The notes: a model not told the origin generated them from the sequence alone. Positions 50,958-60,285 are shown, numbered from the stretch's first letter. The stretch is 64,000 bases of DNA from Candidatus Gastranaerophilales bacterium (GCA_900769355.1 CAAGGG010000050.1:19807-83806); one strand, 5' to 3'. Numbers and translations: made by a program.

Positions 50958-51341
50958 TTATTTTTCGTCCCCTTTTATTTCTCGGGCGATGTTGTAAAAT
51001 TCTTTTTCAAGCTCTTCTTCTGCTGTTTTCTCTTCATTTTTTTGAGAAACCTTGTCGCGCTCTTTTTGTTCTTCTAATGCTTTTTTGCGCGAATTAATTA
51101 CGTTTGCAACATTCATCATTGCAAGAGAATTAAGCGTCGCTCTCAAAACAGCACTTCTGTCTGTGTATTTTTGGCTGTCGGAAGCTTCTTCCTCTTCGGC
51201 TTTTCTTTGCTGTGCAAAATATTCACCGCCCTGACCCATTTTATCATCTTGAGTTTTGGCTGCGGTTCCTGAAATATCTCCGCTTTTGAAATTGAAAGAG
51301 CCACCGATTCCGAAAAATCCGGCTGATCTGTTATCGACCAT
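50958..51341 (-). CDS. Hypothetical charged protein
   Basis: A 127-residue protein with a Gly/Phe-rich head (MVDNRSAGFFGIGGSFNFKSG), a MGQGGEYFAQ patch similar in style to LGYMAQGG in the 28207 gene, a helical middle and a Glu/Lys-rich coiled-coil tail. GAGGG lies about 9 bases before the ATG. No family known. Confidence 0.7.
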   Translation of the reverse strand: MVDNRSAGFFGIGGSFNFKSGDISGTAAKTQDDKMGQGGEYFAQQRKAEEEEASDSQKYTDRSAVLRATLNSLAMMNVANVINSRKKALEEQKERDKVSQKNEEKTAEEELEKEFYNIAREIKGDEK

Positions 51342-51674
51342 ACGTCTAACCCTCGTGTACTTTATCCATTATTGTCGATATTTTAACAAATGGAATGATA
51401 TATTAACTCGTCTAAATGGATTATTTTGCTAGTTGATTAATAAAAATTTACATTTTTATAAAAAAATTCGTTAACAAGTTATTGTTCATTCAGCTATGAT
51501 AAGAATTTGAATCCAAAAAATCTCAAATACATTAATTAGATTTTTTACTTACATCGTAGGCAAGTAAGAGTCGTGCGAGCATACCTCTTGTAGGACACTA
51601 ACGCACAGAATAACAACCCATACTTGGCGACCTTTTTCTTAGCCACCCAGCATCTTTTATGCTATAATCCGATT
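51342..51674. other. Gene-poor region, possible small RNA
   Basis: A possible plus-strand promoter is TTAACA-18-TATGAT (start near 51505). It is followed by a 9-base perfect stem AAAAAATCT / AGATTTTTT (51515-51546), CTTAC / GTAAG (about 51548-51568) and GTGCG / CGCAC (about 51573-51605), then a T-run near 51632. No known RNA family was recognised and no protein ORF stands out. Confidence 0.35.
51663..51668 (+). promoter_or_regulatory. Leaderless -10 box of aldolase-like gene
   Basis: Extended perfect box TGC-TATAAT, 6 bases before the ATG at 51675. Confidence 0.75.
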
Positions 51675-52430
51675 ATGGTAAAGATTTTAGACTGCACGTT
51701 GCGCGATGGCGGACATTTAAACAAGTGGAATTTTACAAACGAGTGTATTTTACAAACCTTAAAAACTGCTGAAACCTGTGGCATTGAATATTTTGAGGTT
51801 GGTTACAAGTTTCCGGACTGCATAAAAAAAACTGAGCCACAAAAAATGAAAATTGGCGTAATGCTTGACGCAAAAAATATTACAGATGTCAGTGCAAAAG
51901 CGGATTTTGTCAGAATCGCTTGCTATCCACACGAAATCAATACAGCAATTGATGCGGTAGAAAGTTTTCACACGCAAGGATTTGAAGTGTTTTTACACCT
52001 TATGACTGCAGATAAATTTGAAGATTACAAGCTTTTAAAAAACTGGCAAAACAAAAACATTTTAACATCAATTTATTTTGCAGACAGCTTTGGATCCTTT
52101 ATTCCGAGTGATGTTGAAAAAATTTACAAAAAACTTGAAGCTTGCGGATTTGAAAAAATAAGTTTTCATGCACATAACAATCTTCAACTTGCTTTTTCAA
52201 ATACTATTAAAGCTATTGAGCTCGGAGCATATTCAGTTGACGGAACAACTTTTGGCATGGGACGAGGAGCCGGAAATTTGCCTATTGAATTACTTTTGAA
52301 GTATTTAAATAAAGATAACTCAGCATATCTTGAGTTAATTGAAAATTACTACCTTGAACATCACCGCAAAACCCCATGGGGATATAGTTTCAAATCACTT
52401 ATAAGTGGTTTGAATAATGTTCACCCATAG
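51675..52430 (+). CDS. HMGL-like (DRE-TIM metallolyase) aldolase-family protein
   Basis: A 251-residue TIM-barrel protein. DCTLRDGG at residues 5-12 is the metal and catalytic DRE-like motif of HMG-CoA lyase, homocitrate synthase and 4-hydroxy-2-oxovalerate aldolase; SFHAHNNLQLA holds the HxHN metal site and GTTFGMGRGAGN the C-terminal loop. The C-terminal domain of the synthases is missing. Relatives of this short type occur in surface-polysaccharide clusters; exact reaction unknown. Start fixed by the TATAAT box. Confidence 0.85.
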   Translation: MVKILDCTLRDGGHLNKWNFTNECILQTLKTAETCGIEYFEVGYKFPDCIKKTEPQKMKIGVMLDAKNITDVSAKADFVRIACYPHEINTAIDAVESFHTQGFEVFLHLMTADKFEDYKLLKNWQNKNILTSIYFADSFGSFIPSDVEKIYKKLEACGFEKISFHAHNNLQLAFSNTIKAIELGAYSVDGTTFGMGRGAGNLPIELLLKYLNKDNSAYLELIENYYLEHHRKTPWGYSFKSLISGLNNVHP

Positions 52431-52464
52431 TGGGGGTTAAGATACTAGGGTACTAAGGTCGTAT

Positions 52465-52588
52465 AAAAGTGAATAAGATAATAAGTGAATAGGTGAATAA
52501 GTTCGTAACAGGTGCTATCGCACCAAAGTATATTCTTGAACGAAGTGAACTATATGAACTTAATTTCTTATTTACCTATTCACTTAAA
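52465..52588. repeat. GTGAATAA palindrome
   Basis: Octamer arms (GTGAATAA GATAATAA GTGAATAG GTGAATAA) with GGTGCTATCGCACC inside. Lies between convergent genes. Confidence 0.8.
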
Positions 52589-52627
52589 AAGCAAGTCGTC
52601 ATTCTGAAAACTTAGCCGCCTCAACAT

Positions 52628-53008
52628 CTACATTTCATCTGCCATAATCTCGATTTCGTTACCATCAGGGTCTTTCAAAAACGCAATATACATATTAACT
52701 TCCGGCATAAAAAATGGTTCATACAAATATTCATAACCATATTCTTGCATTTTCTTTGTAAAATCACTCATTTTATCAAGTTCAAACGCAAAATGTCCGA
52801 ATGCGTTACCATTTTTGTAACCTTCTTTTGGAGTTTCTTTGTTGTATGTCATCTCAATTTGAGTTTGACCGTCCTCGTCGCTCAAATAGTACAAAGTGCA
52901 GTCGTCAAGCTTAACTTCACCTGTTTTGTTCATATCTAAAAGCCCTGTATAAAACCTCATTGACTCTTCAATATTCTTTACTCTAATCATTGCATGTACA
53001 AATTTCAT
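52628..53008 (-). CDS. Glyoxalase I-like VOC-family protein
   Basis: A 126-residue betaalphabetabetabeta-repeat protein. VHAMIRVKNIEESMRFYTGLLDM, GHFAFELDKMSDFTKKM and AFLKDPDGNEIEIM are typical of lactoylglutathione lyase, with metal ligands His5, Glu in QIEMTY, His in GHFAF and Glu in NEIEI. It probably detoxifies methylglyoxal. AAAGGGTAAATA precedes the ATG. Confidence 0.92.
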   Translation of the reverse strand: MKFVHAMIRVKNIEESMRFYTGLLDMNKTGEVKLDDCTLYYLSDEDGQTQIEMTYNKETPKEGYKNGNAFGHFAFELDKMSDFTKKMQEYGYEYLYEPFFMPEVNMYIAFLKDPDGNEIEIMADEM

Positions 53009-53041
53009 TATTTACCCTTTCTTCTACACAAAGTCTAAGAA

Positions 53042-54163
53042 TTAATCCACATGGGATTGTACCCCGTTCGAGGTATTTTTGTCAATTTCTATAACGTGAC
53101 GAATTATTGTATGCGCCATCAAAAGCAGATATGGATTAATTTCGTTGGTATTTCCCATATTAATTTTTGCCTGCGGTTTTTCCTGCTCGGTATTTACGGT
53201 TGTTTGAGTACTTTGGACAAAAGACACAACTGATTCCATTGAATAATGTTTTTCATCGCCCTCAATTCTTGCTAAAAGCTCTTCTTTCGGAAACTCTTTT
53301 ACACACTCAATATTTACATGGACAGAATTCGAACTTTCCAACACTATTGTTGCAACAACATTTCCATAATTTAGTGTCGTAATTGTAATCACAAGAATAC
53401 TGTCTGAACCATCGTCTTTTTGTCCTGCTTCAATTTCAAGGTCAAAACCGACGCCTTCTTGAAGTGGCAACCAAGGCAGATACAAAAGCATTAAAAGCTT
53501 CATTGTTTGTGCAGAATCATTTTGCGAAGCAGCCGCAACGCTTGCATTGATAAGTTTTGCGGTTTCCCGAAGTTGCGTCAGATCAGTAATTCCAAGCTTT
53601 GAAGAATTCGCCATTGCCGTAATTAATTTCGTAATTGCGTCTTTGCCGTTCACCTCAATCATTTGCGCGATTTGCGAAAGATTTATTAGCCCGCTTGAAG
53701 AAATCGAAAGATTTTTAAGCGTATTTTGAAGTTGACTTAAAACAGCCTTGTTCCCATTCAGTAAGACATTTTGTGCTTCAGTTAAAGAAAGTCCTTGTAA
53801 TTGCGCCAAAATCTGTGCCTGAGTTTGTGAAAGTGCATTTCTTTGCATATTAATCTGGTTTGCAAACCGTTGATTGAGTTGAGCAAGAGTAATATTTTTT
53901 TGCAAAATATACAAAAGCACGTTCATATTTTTGGGCAAATTCATCATATCTTTTACATAAGCAGATTGCTCCATGCCGGCCATATTCGCCATTTGAGGTG
54001 TTGGTGACATTTTAGGTGCATTTGATGTCGGTTGTGGTGTTGGTTGTGGGGCAAAAGCTTGTTTGGCAGGCTGATTTTGAGACATTTGCTGCTGTTTTGC
54101 GTTCAATGCCTGATAATTCACGAATTTTGAAATTAAATGACCTAATTTACCAACGTCTGCCAT
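53042..54163 (-). CDS. Hypothetical Gln/Asn-rich protein
   Basis: A 373-residue protein with a Gln/Pro/Ala-rich low-complexity region (residues 24-64), a long helical middle (NITLAQLNQRFANQINMQRNALSQTQAQILAQLQ) and a C-terminal beta domain (DSILVITITTLNYGNVVATIVLESSNSVHVNIEC). The last part is reminiscent of FliK-like C-terminal domains, but there is no flagellar gene nearby. Function unknown. Leaderless start. Confidence 0.7.
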   Translation of the reverse strand: MADVGKLGHLISKFVNYQALNAKQQQMSQNQPAKQAFAPQPTPQPTSNAPKMSPTPQMANMAGMEQSAYVKDMMNLPKNMNVLLYILQKNITLAQLNQRFANQINMQRNALSQTQAQILAQLQGLSLTEAQNVLLNGNKAVLSQLQNTLKNLSISSSGLINLSQIAQMIEVNGKDAITKLITAMANSSKLGITDLTQLRETAKLINASVAAASQNDSAQTMKLLMLLYLPWLPLQEGVGFDLEIEAGQKDDGSDSILVITITTLNYGNVVATIVLESSNSVHVNIECVKEFPKEELLARIEGDEKHYSMESVVSFVQSTQTTVNTEQEKPQAKINMGNTNEINPYLLLMAHTIIRHVIEIDKNTSNGVQSHVD

Positions 54164-54170
54164 AGTTTTA

Positions 54171-54176
54171 ATTATA
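54171..54176 (-). promoter_or_regulatory. Leaderless -10 box of the 373-residue gene
   Basis: Perfect TATAAT on the minus strand, 7 bases before the ATG at 54163. Confidence 0.6.
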
Positions 54177-54228
54177 CTAATTTTTTAGAGTTTGTCTAGT
54201 ATTCGCCTAAGTTTTCTGCTTATTTTGA

Positions 54229-54262
54229 CAAAAAATTGAACCTCTGCTTGTGACAGAGGCTC
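54229..54262 (-). terminator. Intrinsic terminator of the 350-residue gene
   Basis: CCTCTG pairs with CAGAGG, followed on the minus strand by an AATTTTTTG tail. Confidence 0.7.
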
Positions 54263-54297
54263 TTGTATAAGAAGGTGTGTAGAAAATTGTATAGTTA

Positions 54298-55350
54298 TTA
54301 GTTTGAAAAGTCTTTTGCTCCGTTTCTGTAACCAATTCCGGCTCTGTAACCGGAAATAAAATACATAAACGGCAAGGCCGGTTCAATCCATTTAAAGCCT
54401 GATAAAATTCCGGCAGTTGCGATATCATCTGCATGTAAGGCTATATCAAGTGCTTCCGGTTTACGTTCTCCGTATAATTTTTTGTTACCTTTTTCACCAA
54501 ACAACGGATCTATGCATTTTTTACTCACGTAATTTGCTATATAGCTTCCCCCAACAATTCCGGTAGCCGTAATTCCGGCCAAAATTACCCCAAGTTTTTT
54601 CATCGGCGTTAATGGTTTAATCTTTTTCGCTTTTTCAAGTCGTTCAGAAATAAAAAGAGCAGTACCAGCACCAACGTTACACAAAAATATGTTTGCAAGA
54701 TACTGGTACAAGCCCTCTTTGACCTTGTTGGCAATTCGTTTTTTGCCATTTTGGTCTTTATTTGTGTGTGTCGCAAAATCGGCGATTATTCCGCCTGTAA
54801 CCCCGCCAATAACAGGGATTAATCCTAAAAGAGACAGTCGTTTAATTTCAGAAAAAATCTCCTTTGAATTCAAATTCTTTTTCTGCGGTAAAATTACCTC
54901 AAAAAGCCTATTTTTCGCAGGAGATGTAGGAAGTTTGTTTATTAATATATCAATTTGTTTTGGTGAAAGTTCTTTTTCTCTTGCTGTATTTAAGGCATTC
55001 AAAACTGTTTTATCAAGTGGATTTGAAATCTTTATAAACCTATTAACAGCATCGGTTTGTTTTTTCTGCAAGTCAGAAAGTTTTACTTGTTCCATAAGTC
55101 CGCCAAAAATCTTTTTATTTTTTATTTTAAGCCCTCTTGTACCAAGTAATGAAGCCCCAATTGTGCTTGAAATAACTATTGAATTTTGTAAGAATTTCTT
55201 TTTACGTGACTGTTTTTTGTCGTTGTTTTTGAAAGAATCAACAACTCCAAACATAGTACCTGCACCAATCAGCAATGTCGGCATTTTTCTGTCTAATTTA
55301 TTCAAAACCATTGGCTGGTCTACGTATTTACAAAGTGTTGATAATTTCAT
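54298..55350 (-). CDS. Hypothetical membrane-associated protein
   Basis: A 350-residue basic protein with several Gly-rich hydrophobic segments (IVISSTIGASLLGTRG, LLGLIPVIGGVTGGIIADFA, LGVILAGITATGIVGGSYIA) that could cross the membrane. A soluble loop of about 70 residues separates the first two. AGGAAAGAG precedes the ATG. It has its own terminator. No family recognised. Confidence 0.75.
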   Translation of the reverse strand: MKLSTLCKYVDQPMVLNKLDRKMPTLLIGAGTMFGVVDSFKNNDKKQSRKKKFLQNSIVISSTIGASLLGTRGLKIKNKKIFGGLMEQVKLSDLQKKQTDAVNRFIKISNPLDKTVLNALNTAREKELSPKQIDILINKLPTSPAKNRLFEVILPQKKNLNSKEIFSEIKRLSLLGLIPVIGGVTGGIIADFATHTNKDQNGKKRIANKVKEGLYQYLANIFLCNVGAGTALFISERLEKAKKIKPLTPMKKLGVILAGITATGIVGGSYIANYVSKKCIDPLFGEKGNKKLYGERKPEALDIALHADDIATAGILSGFKWIEPALPFMYFISGYRAGIGYRNGAKDFSN

Positions 55351-55400
55351 TCTCTTTCCTGTTTGTTAGTCTAAACTAACTTTATATGAAAAGAGATTTT

Positions 55401-55428
55401 TTGTCAAGAGGATTTTTTGATATAAAAT
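55401..55428 (+). promoter_or_regulatory. Toxin promoter, toxin-antitoxin candidate 2
   Basis: TTGTCA at 55401-55406, 16-base spacer and TAAAAT at 55423-55428. It predicts a leader of about 72 bases containing the hairpin GGTAG / CTACC. Confidence 0.55.
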
Positions 55429-55506
55429 AAAAATTACAGGGTAGTACCTACCATGCCCACCCACACACGTAGTTACTAAGAAAACGGTGGTAAAGGGGGT
55501 GGTAAA

Positions 55507-55581
55507 ATGAACAGTGTAGCAATAAAAATCGCCATCACGGTGATGATAGCGATTTTACAAATTATTCTACTTTGTTTATAG
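55507..55581 (+). CDS. Candidate 24-residue hydrophobic type I toxin (ShoB-like)
   Basis: The ORF starts MNSVAIKIAITVM and ends with a hydrophobic IAILQIILLCL. From memory, this C-terminal half closely resembles the end of the E. coli toxin ShoB (IAVLQLILLFL); this should be checked. AAAGGGGGTGG precedes the ATG by 4-6 bases. Bases 55525-55556, inside the ORF, form a long hairpin (AAAATCGC/GCGATTTT and CATCAC/GTGATG) which on the other strand is followed by TTTTTATT. It therefore terminates a convergent antisense RNA. Too short for routine gene finders. Confidence 0.65.
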   Translation: MNSVAIKIAITVMIAILQIILLCL

Positions 55582-55633
55582 GGTACTAAGTCAAGCCACA
55601 AGTAAACGCAACTTGCTTGGGGCTTGCCCCTAT
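55522..55633 (-). ncRNA. Candidate antisense antitoxin RNA, locus 2
   Basis: Predicted from the strong promoter at 55668-55640. The RNA would begin near 55633, fold GGGGC-AA-GCCCC (about 55619-55630) and a second stem (AAGCAAGT / ACTTGTGGCTT), then pass TACTAAG complement. It would end at the hairpin within the toxin ORF, about 110 bases in all. TACTAAG occurs both here (55584-55590) and in the toxin leader (55474-55480), so it could pair with the toxin mRNA at two places. Ends are predicted. Confidence 0.6.
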
Positions 55634-55639
55634 GTTCAC

Positions 55640-55668
55640 ATTATTTACTATTTTTCTCAATTTGTCAA
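55640..55668 (-). promoter_or_regulatory. Promoter of the antisense RNA, locus 2
   Basis: Consensus TTGACA (55668-55663), exact 17-base spacer and AATAAT (55645-55640) on the minus strand. Confidence 0.7.
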
Positions 55669-55752
55669 GTCCATGTCCTAGTTCAATATTTTTCTTGTTA
55701 AATTTCCTAATCTTGGCTTATAATAATATCAAGAAAGAAATTCAGGTGATCT

Positions 55753-58215
55753 ATGGTAGACAAAATCAAAGTTAGAGGGGCAAGAGTTCATAACTTAAAA
55801 AATATAGACGTTGATATTCCATTGAATAAAATTGTTGGAATAGCCGGGGTTTCAGGTTCCGGAAAATCTTCTCTGGCTCTTGGTGTTTTGTATTCAGAAG
55901 GGTCAAGAAGGTATTTAGAAGCACTTTCAACTTATACCAGACGTCGAATGACTCAGGCTGAAAAAGCACTTGTAGACGAAGTTTTATACGTTCCGGCAGC
56001 ACTTGCACTTCATCAACGACCGACTATTTCCGGTGTGAGAAGTACTTTTGGAACAGGTACGGAACTTTTAAACAGTCTTAGACTAATGTTTTCAAGGCTT
56101 GCAAGCCATCGTTGTCCTAACGGTCATTATGTCGAACCGACGCTTGCTGTTGCAGCAGAACAAGAAATTATTTGTCCGATTTGCAAAAGTCATTTTTATG
56201 CACCATCAGCGGAAGAATTAGCTTTCAACAGTCAAGGTGCTTGCAAAACTTGTGGCGGTACAGGAATTGTCCGAACTGTCGACAAATCAAAGCTTGTGCC
56301 TGATGAAAACTTGACGATTGACGAGGGTGCTGTTGCTCCTTGGGGAACTTTGATGTGGTCTTTGATGACAGATGTTTGTCGTGAAATGGGAGTTCGCACA
56401 AATATTCCGTTCAAAGACTTGACCGACAAGGAAAAAGACATTGTCTACAACGGCCCTGCCGAGAAAAAACATATTTTTTACAAGGCAAAAAATACAAATC
56501 AAGCCGGAGAACTCGATTTTACCTATTATAATGCAATTTATACGGTTGAAAATGCTCTTTCAAAAGTTAAAGATGAAAAAAGTATGAAACGTGTTGAAAA
56601 ATTTTTGAAACAAGACATTTGTCCTGATTGCGGTGGAACTCGTTTGTCTGAAAAAGCAAGAACTCCAAAAATATTAGGCATAAGTCTTGATGAGGCTTGC
56701 AAAATGACACTTTCTGATTTGGTAGACTGGGTTAAAAAAGTTCCTGACAGTTTGCCAAACAAAATGAAACCTATGGCTGAAAGCATTTGTGAGTCTTTTT
56801 TATCTGTTTCAAAACGTTTGATGGACTTGGGATTGGGCTACTTGACTCTGGATAGAGCCGCGTCAACTCTTTCGACCGGCGAAAGACAGAGAATGCAACT
56901 TGCACGTGCAGTCAGAAACAGGACAACAGGCGTTTTATACGTACTTGATGAACCGTCAATCGGGCTACACCCCTCAAATATTATCGGTTTGAAAGGTGTA
57001 ATTCGTGACCTTGTTGCTGACGGAAATTCCGTAATTCTGGTTGATCACGACACTCAGATTTTAAAAGAAGCTGATTGGGTTATCGAAATGGGACCAAAAG
57101 CCGGAATTAACGGCGGTTACGTAATTGCAGAAGGAACGATTAATGATATTGAAAACAATGAAAACTCTATAATCGGCGGATTTTTGTCTGGAAAAAATAA
57201 CACTATTATTCGAAAATCTCTTTCTGCTGACGAGATTTTCGACTTTGGCAAAATTCATCTTGAAACAAACCGAATTCACACAGTCAAACCTTTGAAAGTA
57301 GATATTCCAAAAGGGCGTTTAACGTGCATAACAGGCGTTTCAGGGTCTGGTAAAACTACTATGGTTTTGGAAAGTTTAGTTCCTGCATTAGAAGCTTTAA
57401 CAAGTGGGAAAAATTTGCCTGAACACGTTGAAAAAATTGAGGCCGATGGAATTAAACAGGTCAAATTGATTGACGCAACCCCGATTGGAATAAATGTTCG
57501 CTCGACTGTTGCGACTTATGCAAATATTCATGACGAATTGAGAAAACTTTACGCCAAAACAGAAAAAGCCAAAGAGCTAAAATTCAAAGCAGGTGATTTT
57601 TCTTATAATACAGGAAAACTCCGCTGTCCGACTTGCGACGGAACAGGTGTGATTAACTTGGACGTCCAGTTTTTGCCTGATGTTGAAATTCCTTGTCCTG
57701 AATGTGGTGGTTCAAGATATACAAAAGAAGCAAATTCTATGAAACTCGGTAAATATTCACTTCCTGAACTTATGGCGATGGACGTAAGTAATGCACTTGA
57801 GGCTTGCAAAAGTATGAAACTTGTAGCTCAAAGATTACAGGTGCTTGATGATTTAGGATTGGGGTATTTGACGCTTGGTGAAGCAACTCCGAGTTTATCA
57901 GGTGGTGAAGCACAACGACTTAAACTTGCAAGCGAAATGAGAAAGTCGCAAAATGACACAGTATTTGTGTTTGATGAGCCGACAATCGGATTGCACCCGT
58001 TAGATGTTCAGACTCTTTTGAACGTTTTTCAAACCCTTATAGACAACGGTGCAACAGTTGTTGTAATCGAGCACGATTTAGATGTAATTAAAAATGCGGA
58101 TTATATAATCGATATGGGACCTGAAGGCGGAGAAGCCGGTGGCGAAGTAATTTTTGCCGGAACTCCAAAAGAATTGAAAAATTGCAAAACTTCCAAAACA
58201 GCAAAGTTTATTTAA
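55753..58215 (+). CDS. UvrA2-type excinuclease-like ABC ATPase
   Basis: An 820-residue UvrA homologue with two ABC domains: Walker A GVSGSGKSS (about 32-40) and GVSGSGKTT (about 529-537), signatures STGERQRMQLARA and SGGEAQRLKLASE, and zinc-type CxxC pairs (CPICK, CKTCG, CPDCG, CPTCDG, CPECGG). It is about 120 residues shorter than UvrA1, and the region after the first Walker A appears to lack the UvrB-binding domain. That is the UvrA2/DrrC pattern, linked to tolerance of DNA-binding drugs. AGGTG precedes the ATG. The true uvrA is presumably elsewhere. Confidence 0.88.
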   Translation: MVDKIKVRGARVHNLKNIDVDIPLNKIVGIAGVSGSGKSSLALGVLYSEGSRRYLEALSTYTRRRMTQAEKALVDEVLYVPAALALHQRPTISGVRSTFGTGTELLNSLRLMFSRLASHRCPNGHYVEPTLAVAAEQEIICPICKSHFYAPSAEELAFNSQGACKTCGGTGIVRTVDKSKLVPDENLTIDEGAVAPWGTLMWSLMTDVCREMGVRTNIPFKDLTDKEKDIVYNGPAEKKHIFYKAKNTNQAGELDFTYYNAIYTVENALSKVKDEKSMKRVEKFLKQDICPDCGGTRLSEKARTPKILGISLDEACKMTLSDLVDWVKKVPDSLPNKMKPMAESICESFLSVSKRLMDLGLGYLTLDRAASTLSTGERQRMQLARAVRNRTTGVLYVLDEPSIGLHPSNIIGLKGVIRDLVADGNSVILVDHDTQILKEADWVIEMGPKAGINGGYVIAEGTINDIENNENSIIGGFLSGKNNTIIRKSLSADEIFDFGKIHLETNRIHTVKPLKVDIPKGRLTCITGVSGSGKTTMVLESLVPALEALTSGKNLPEHVEKIEADGIKQVKLIDATPIGINVRSTVATYANIHDELRKLYAKTEKAKELKFKAGDFSYNTGKLRCPTCDGTGVINLDVQFLPDVEIPCPECGGSRYTKEANSMKLGKYSLPELMAMDVSNALEACKSMKLVAQRLQVLDDLGLGYLTLGEATPSLSGGEAQRLKLASEMRKSQNDTVFVFDEPTIGLHPLDVQTLLNVFQTLIDNGATVVVIEHDLDVIKNADYIIDMGPEGGEAGGEVIFAGTPKELKNCKTSKTAKFI

Positions 58216-58270
58216 GATAACAATAACTCAACTCTTGTCCCCAGACTCTTGAAGTGTATTATTTTTCCTG

Positions 58271-58276
58271 TACAAT
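58271..58276 (+). promoter_or_regulatory. Leaderless -10 box of lepA
   Basis: TACAAT, 7 bases before the ATG at 58284. Confidence 0.65.
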
Positions 58277-58283
58277 AGAAATT

Positions 58284-60086
58284 ATGAAATATAGAGATAA
58301 TGTTAGAAACTTTTGTATAATTGCGCATATTGACCACGGGAAATCGACACTGGCAGACCGTTTGCTTGAAAAAACAGGAACTGTCGCTCAACGTGATATG
58401 CAAAACCAGATTATGGACTCAATGGATATTGAGCGCGAACGTGGAATTACAATTAAATTAAACTCTGCTCGTATGAAGTACAAAGCCAAAAATGGCAAGG
58501 ATTACGAGCTAAACCTAATCGATACTCCGGGGCACGTTGATTTTTCTTATGAAGTTTCTCGCTCACTTGCTGCGTGCGAAGGTGCATTGCTTATAGTTGA
58601 CGCTACACAAGGAGTTGAGGCGCAAACCTTGGCAAATGTTTACCTTGCAATCGAGCAAAACTTGGAAATTATCCCTGTAATTAATAAAATCGACCTTCCG
58701 TCAGCCGATGTTGATAGGGTTAAGGAAGAGATTGAAGAAGTTTTGGGAATTGATGCCTCTATGGCAATTCCCGTCAGCGCAAAAGCCGGAATTGGAATTG
58801 AAGAAGTTTTAGAAGCCGTTGTTGATTTAATTCCGCCACCTGTTGATAACTCAGAAAAACCGCTTAGAGCAATGGTTTTTGACAGTGCGTATGATCAATA
58901 TTTAGGAACTCTTTGTTTCTTTAAAATTATGGACGGGAAAATCAGACTTGGTGATAAAGTTCGATTTATGGCGTCTGGGAAGGAATACGAGGTTGTCGAA
59001 CTTGGATATCAAACACCAATGAGGGTTCAGGTTGACGAACTTATTTGTGGCGATGTTGGATATTTTGCGGGCTCTATCAAGGAATTGACAAGGTTTGTAG
59101 GTGATACAATTACAAACGTTGAACGCCCTGCAACAGAACCTCTTCCAGGATATAAAGAAGCTTTACCGATGGTGTTTTCAGGACTTTATCCTGTTGACAA
59201 TGACGATTATGCGGATCTTAAAGAGGCTTTGGAAAAACTTAAACTTAACGATAGCAGTATCACATTTGAACCGGAAACATCAAGTGCACTAGGTTTTGGC
59301 TTCCGTTGCGGATTTTTGGGAATGTTGCACATGGAAATCGCACAGGAACGTTTGGAACGTGAATACGGACTTTCTATTGTAACAACAGCTCCATCAGTTG
59401 TTTATCACGTTTACAAAACTAATGGCGAAATGGTTGAAATCGACAACCCTGCAAACCTTCCACCTGCACAGCTTAGAGATTATATTGAAGAGCCTTACGT
59501 GAAAGTTCAAATTATTGCACCAAATGACTACGTTGGTACATTAATGGATTTGGCACAGACAAAACGTGGAATTTTCAAAAATATGACTTATATTGATAAA
59601 GTTCGTGCAAGTCTTGAATATGAAATTCCGCTCAGTGAAGTAATTACAGACTTTTACGATCAATTAAAATCTCGCACAAAAGGTTATGCAAGTATGGACT
59701 ATGAGTTTAAGGATTATAAACGTTCAAAACTTGTAAAACTTGATATTATGCTTGCAGGCGAAGTTGTTGATGCGCTTTCTGTAATCTGTCACGAGGACAG
59801 TGCGTTTTATATCGGTCAAAAGTTAACTGCAAAATTAAAAGAAATTATTCCAAGACAACTGTTTGAAGTCCCAATTCAAGCAGCAGTCGGAGGAAGAGTA
59901 ATTGCCAGAACAAACATTAAAGCAATGCGCAAAAACGTATTGGACAAATGTTATGGTGGCGATATTTCACGTAAAAGAAAGCTTTTAGAAAAACAGAAAA
60001 AAGGTAAGAAACGAATGAAATCAGTCGGACGAGTAGAAGTTCCACAAGAGGCATTTATGGCCGTTTTGAGTCTCGAAGAAGAGTAA
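58284..60086 (+). CDS. lepA: Elongation factor 4
   Basis: LepA/EF4 is a ribosome-bound GTPase that affects initiation and elongation. The 600-residue protein has G1 AHIDHGKST (14-22), DTPGHVDF (G3), NKIDLP (G4), the domain IV/C-terminal block [14 protein letters not shown] and the LepA-specific C terminus ([27 protein letters not shown]). Start trimmed to the ATG after TACAAT. Its last 32 bases overlap the convergent HTH gene. Confidence 0.97.
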   Translation: MKYRDNVRNFCIIAHIDHGKSTLADRLLEKTGTVAQRDMQNQIMDSMDIERERGITIKLNSARMKYKAKNGKDYELNLIDTPGHVDFSYEVSRSLAACEGALLIVDATQGVEAQTLANVYLAIEQNLEIIPVINKIDLPSADVDRVKEEIEEVLGIDASMAIPVSAKAGIGIEEVLEAVVDLIPPPVDNSEKPLRAMVFDSAYDQYLGTLCFFKIMDGKIRLGDKVRFMASGKEYEVVELGYQTPMRVQVDELICGDVGYFAGSIKELTRFVGDTITNVERPATEPLPGYKEALPMVFSGLYPVDNDDYADLKEALEKLKLNDSSITFEPETSSALGFGFRCGFLGMLHMEIAQERLEREYGLSIVTTAPSVVYHVYKTNGEMVEIDNPANLPPAQLRDYIEEPYVKVQIIAPNDYVGTLMDLAQTKRGIFKNMTYIDKVRASLEYEIPLSEVITDFYDQLKSRTKGYASMDYEFKDYKRSKLVKLDIMLAGEVVDALSVICHEDSAFYIGQKLTAKLKEIIPRQLFEVPIQAAVGGRVIARTNIKAMRKNVLDKCYGGDISRKRKLLEKQKKGKKRMKSVGRVEVPQEAFMAVLSLEEE

Positions 60087-60285
60087 TTTTCTTATCTCTG
60101 GCAATAATTGCCGCTGATGTTCTGTTTTTAACCCCAAGTTTTTTGAAAATCTGCGTAAGATGAGCCTTTACGGTATGGCTTGTGATACAAAGTTTTTCAG
60201 CAATAGATTTATTACTATCCCCATTAGCCACAAATCTCAACACTTCCATCTCTCTCAAGGTTAATTCGTTTATCTTATCTTCCAT
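60055..60285 (-). CDS. Small LuxR/GerE-type HTH protein
   Basis: A 76-residue protein that is almost only a LuxR-type helix-turn-helix ([52 protein letters not shown]), with no receiver or ligand domain. It resembles GerE-like stand-alone regulators. GAGGAC precedes the ATG at 60285. The 3' end overlaps lepA by 32 bases on the other strand. Confidence 0.9.
   Translation of the reverse strand: MEDKINELTLREMEVLRFVANGDSNKSIAEKLCITSHTVKAHLTQIFKKLGVKNRTSAAIIARDKKITLLRDSKRP

Noticed and set aside
54689..55369. 226-codon plus-strand ORF opposite the 350-residue gene
   Set aside because: Shadow of the minus-strand gene: no ribosome-binding site or promoter, and low-quality composition rich in Phe/Ser.
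55545..55556. Hairpin in the 24-codon ORF as a plain plus-strand terminator
   Set aside because: On the plus strand it is followed only by TTTTACAA, whereas on the minus strand it is followed by TTTTTATT, so the minus-strand reading is favoured.
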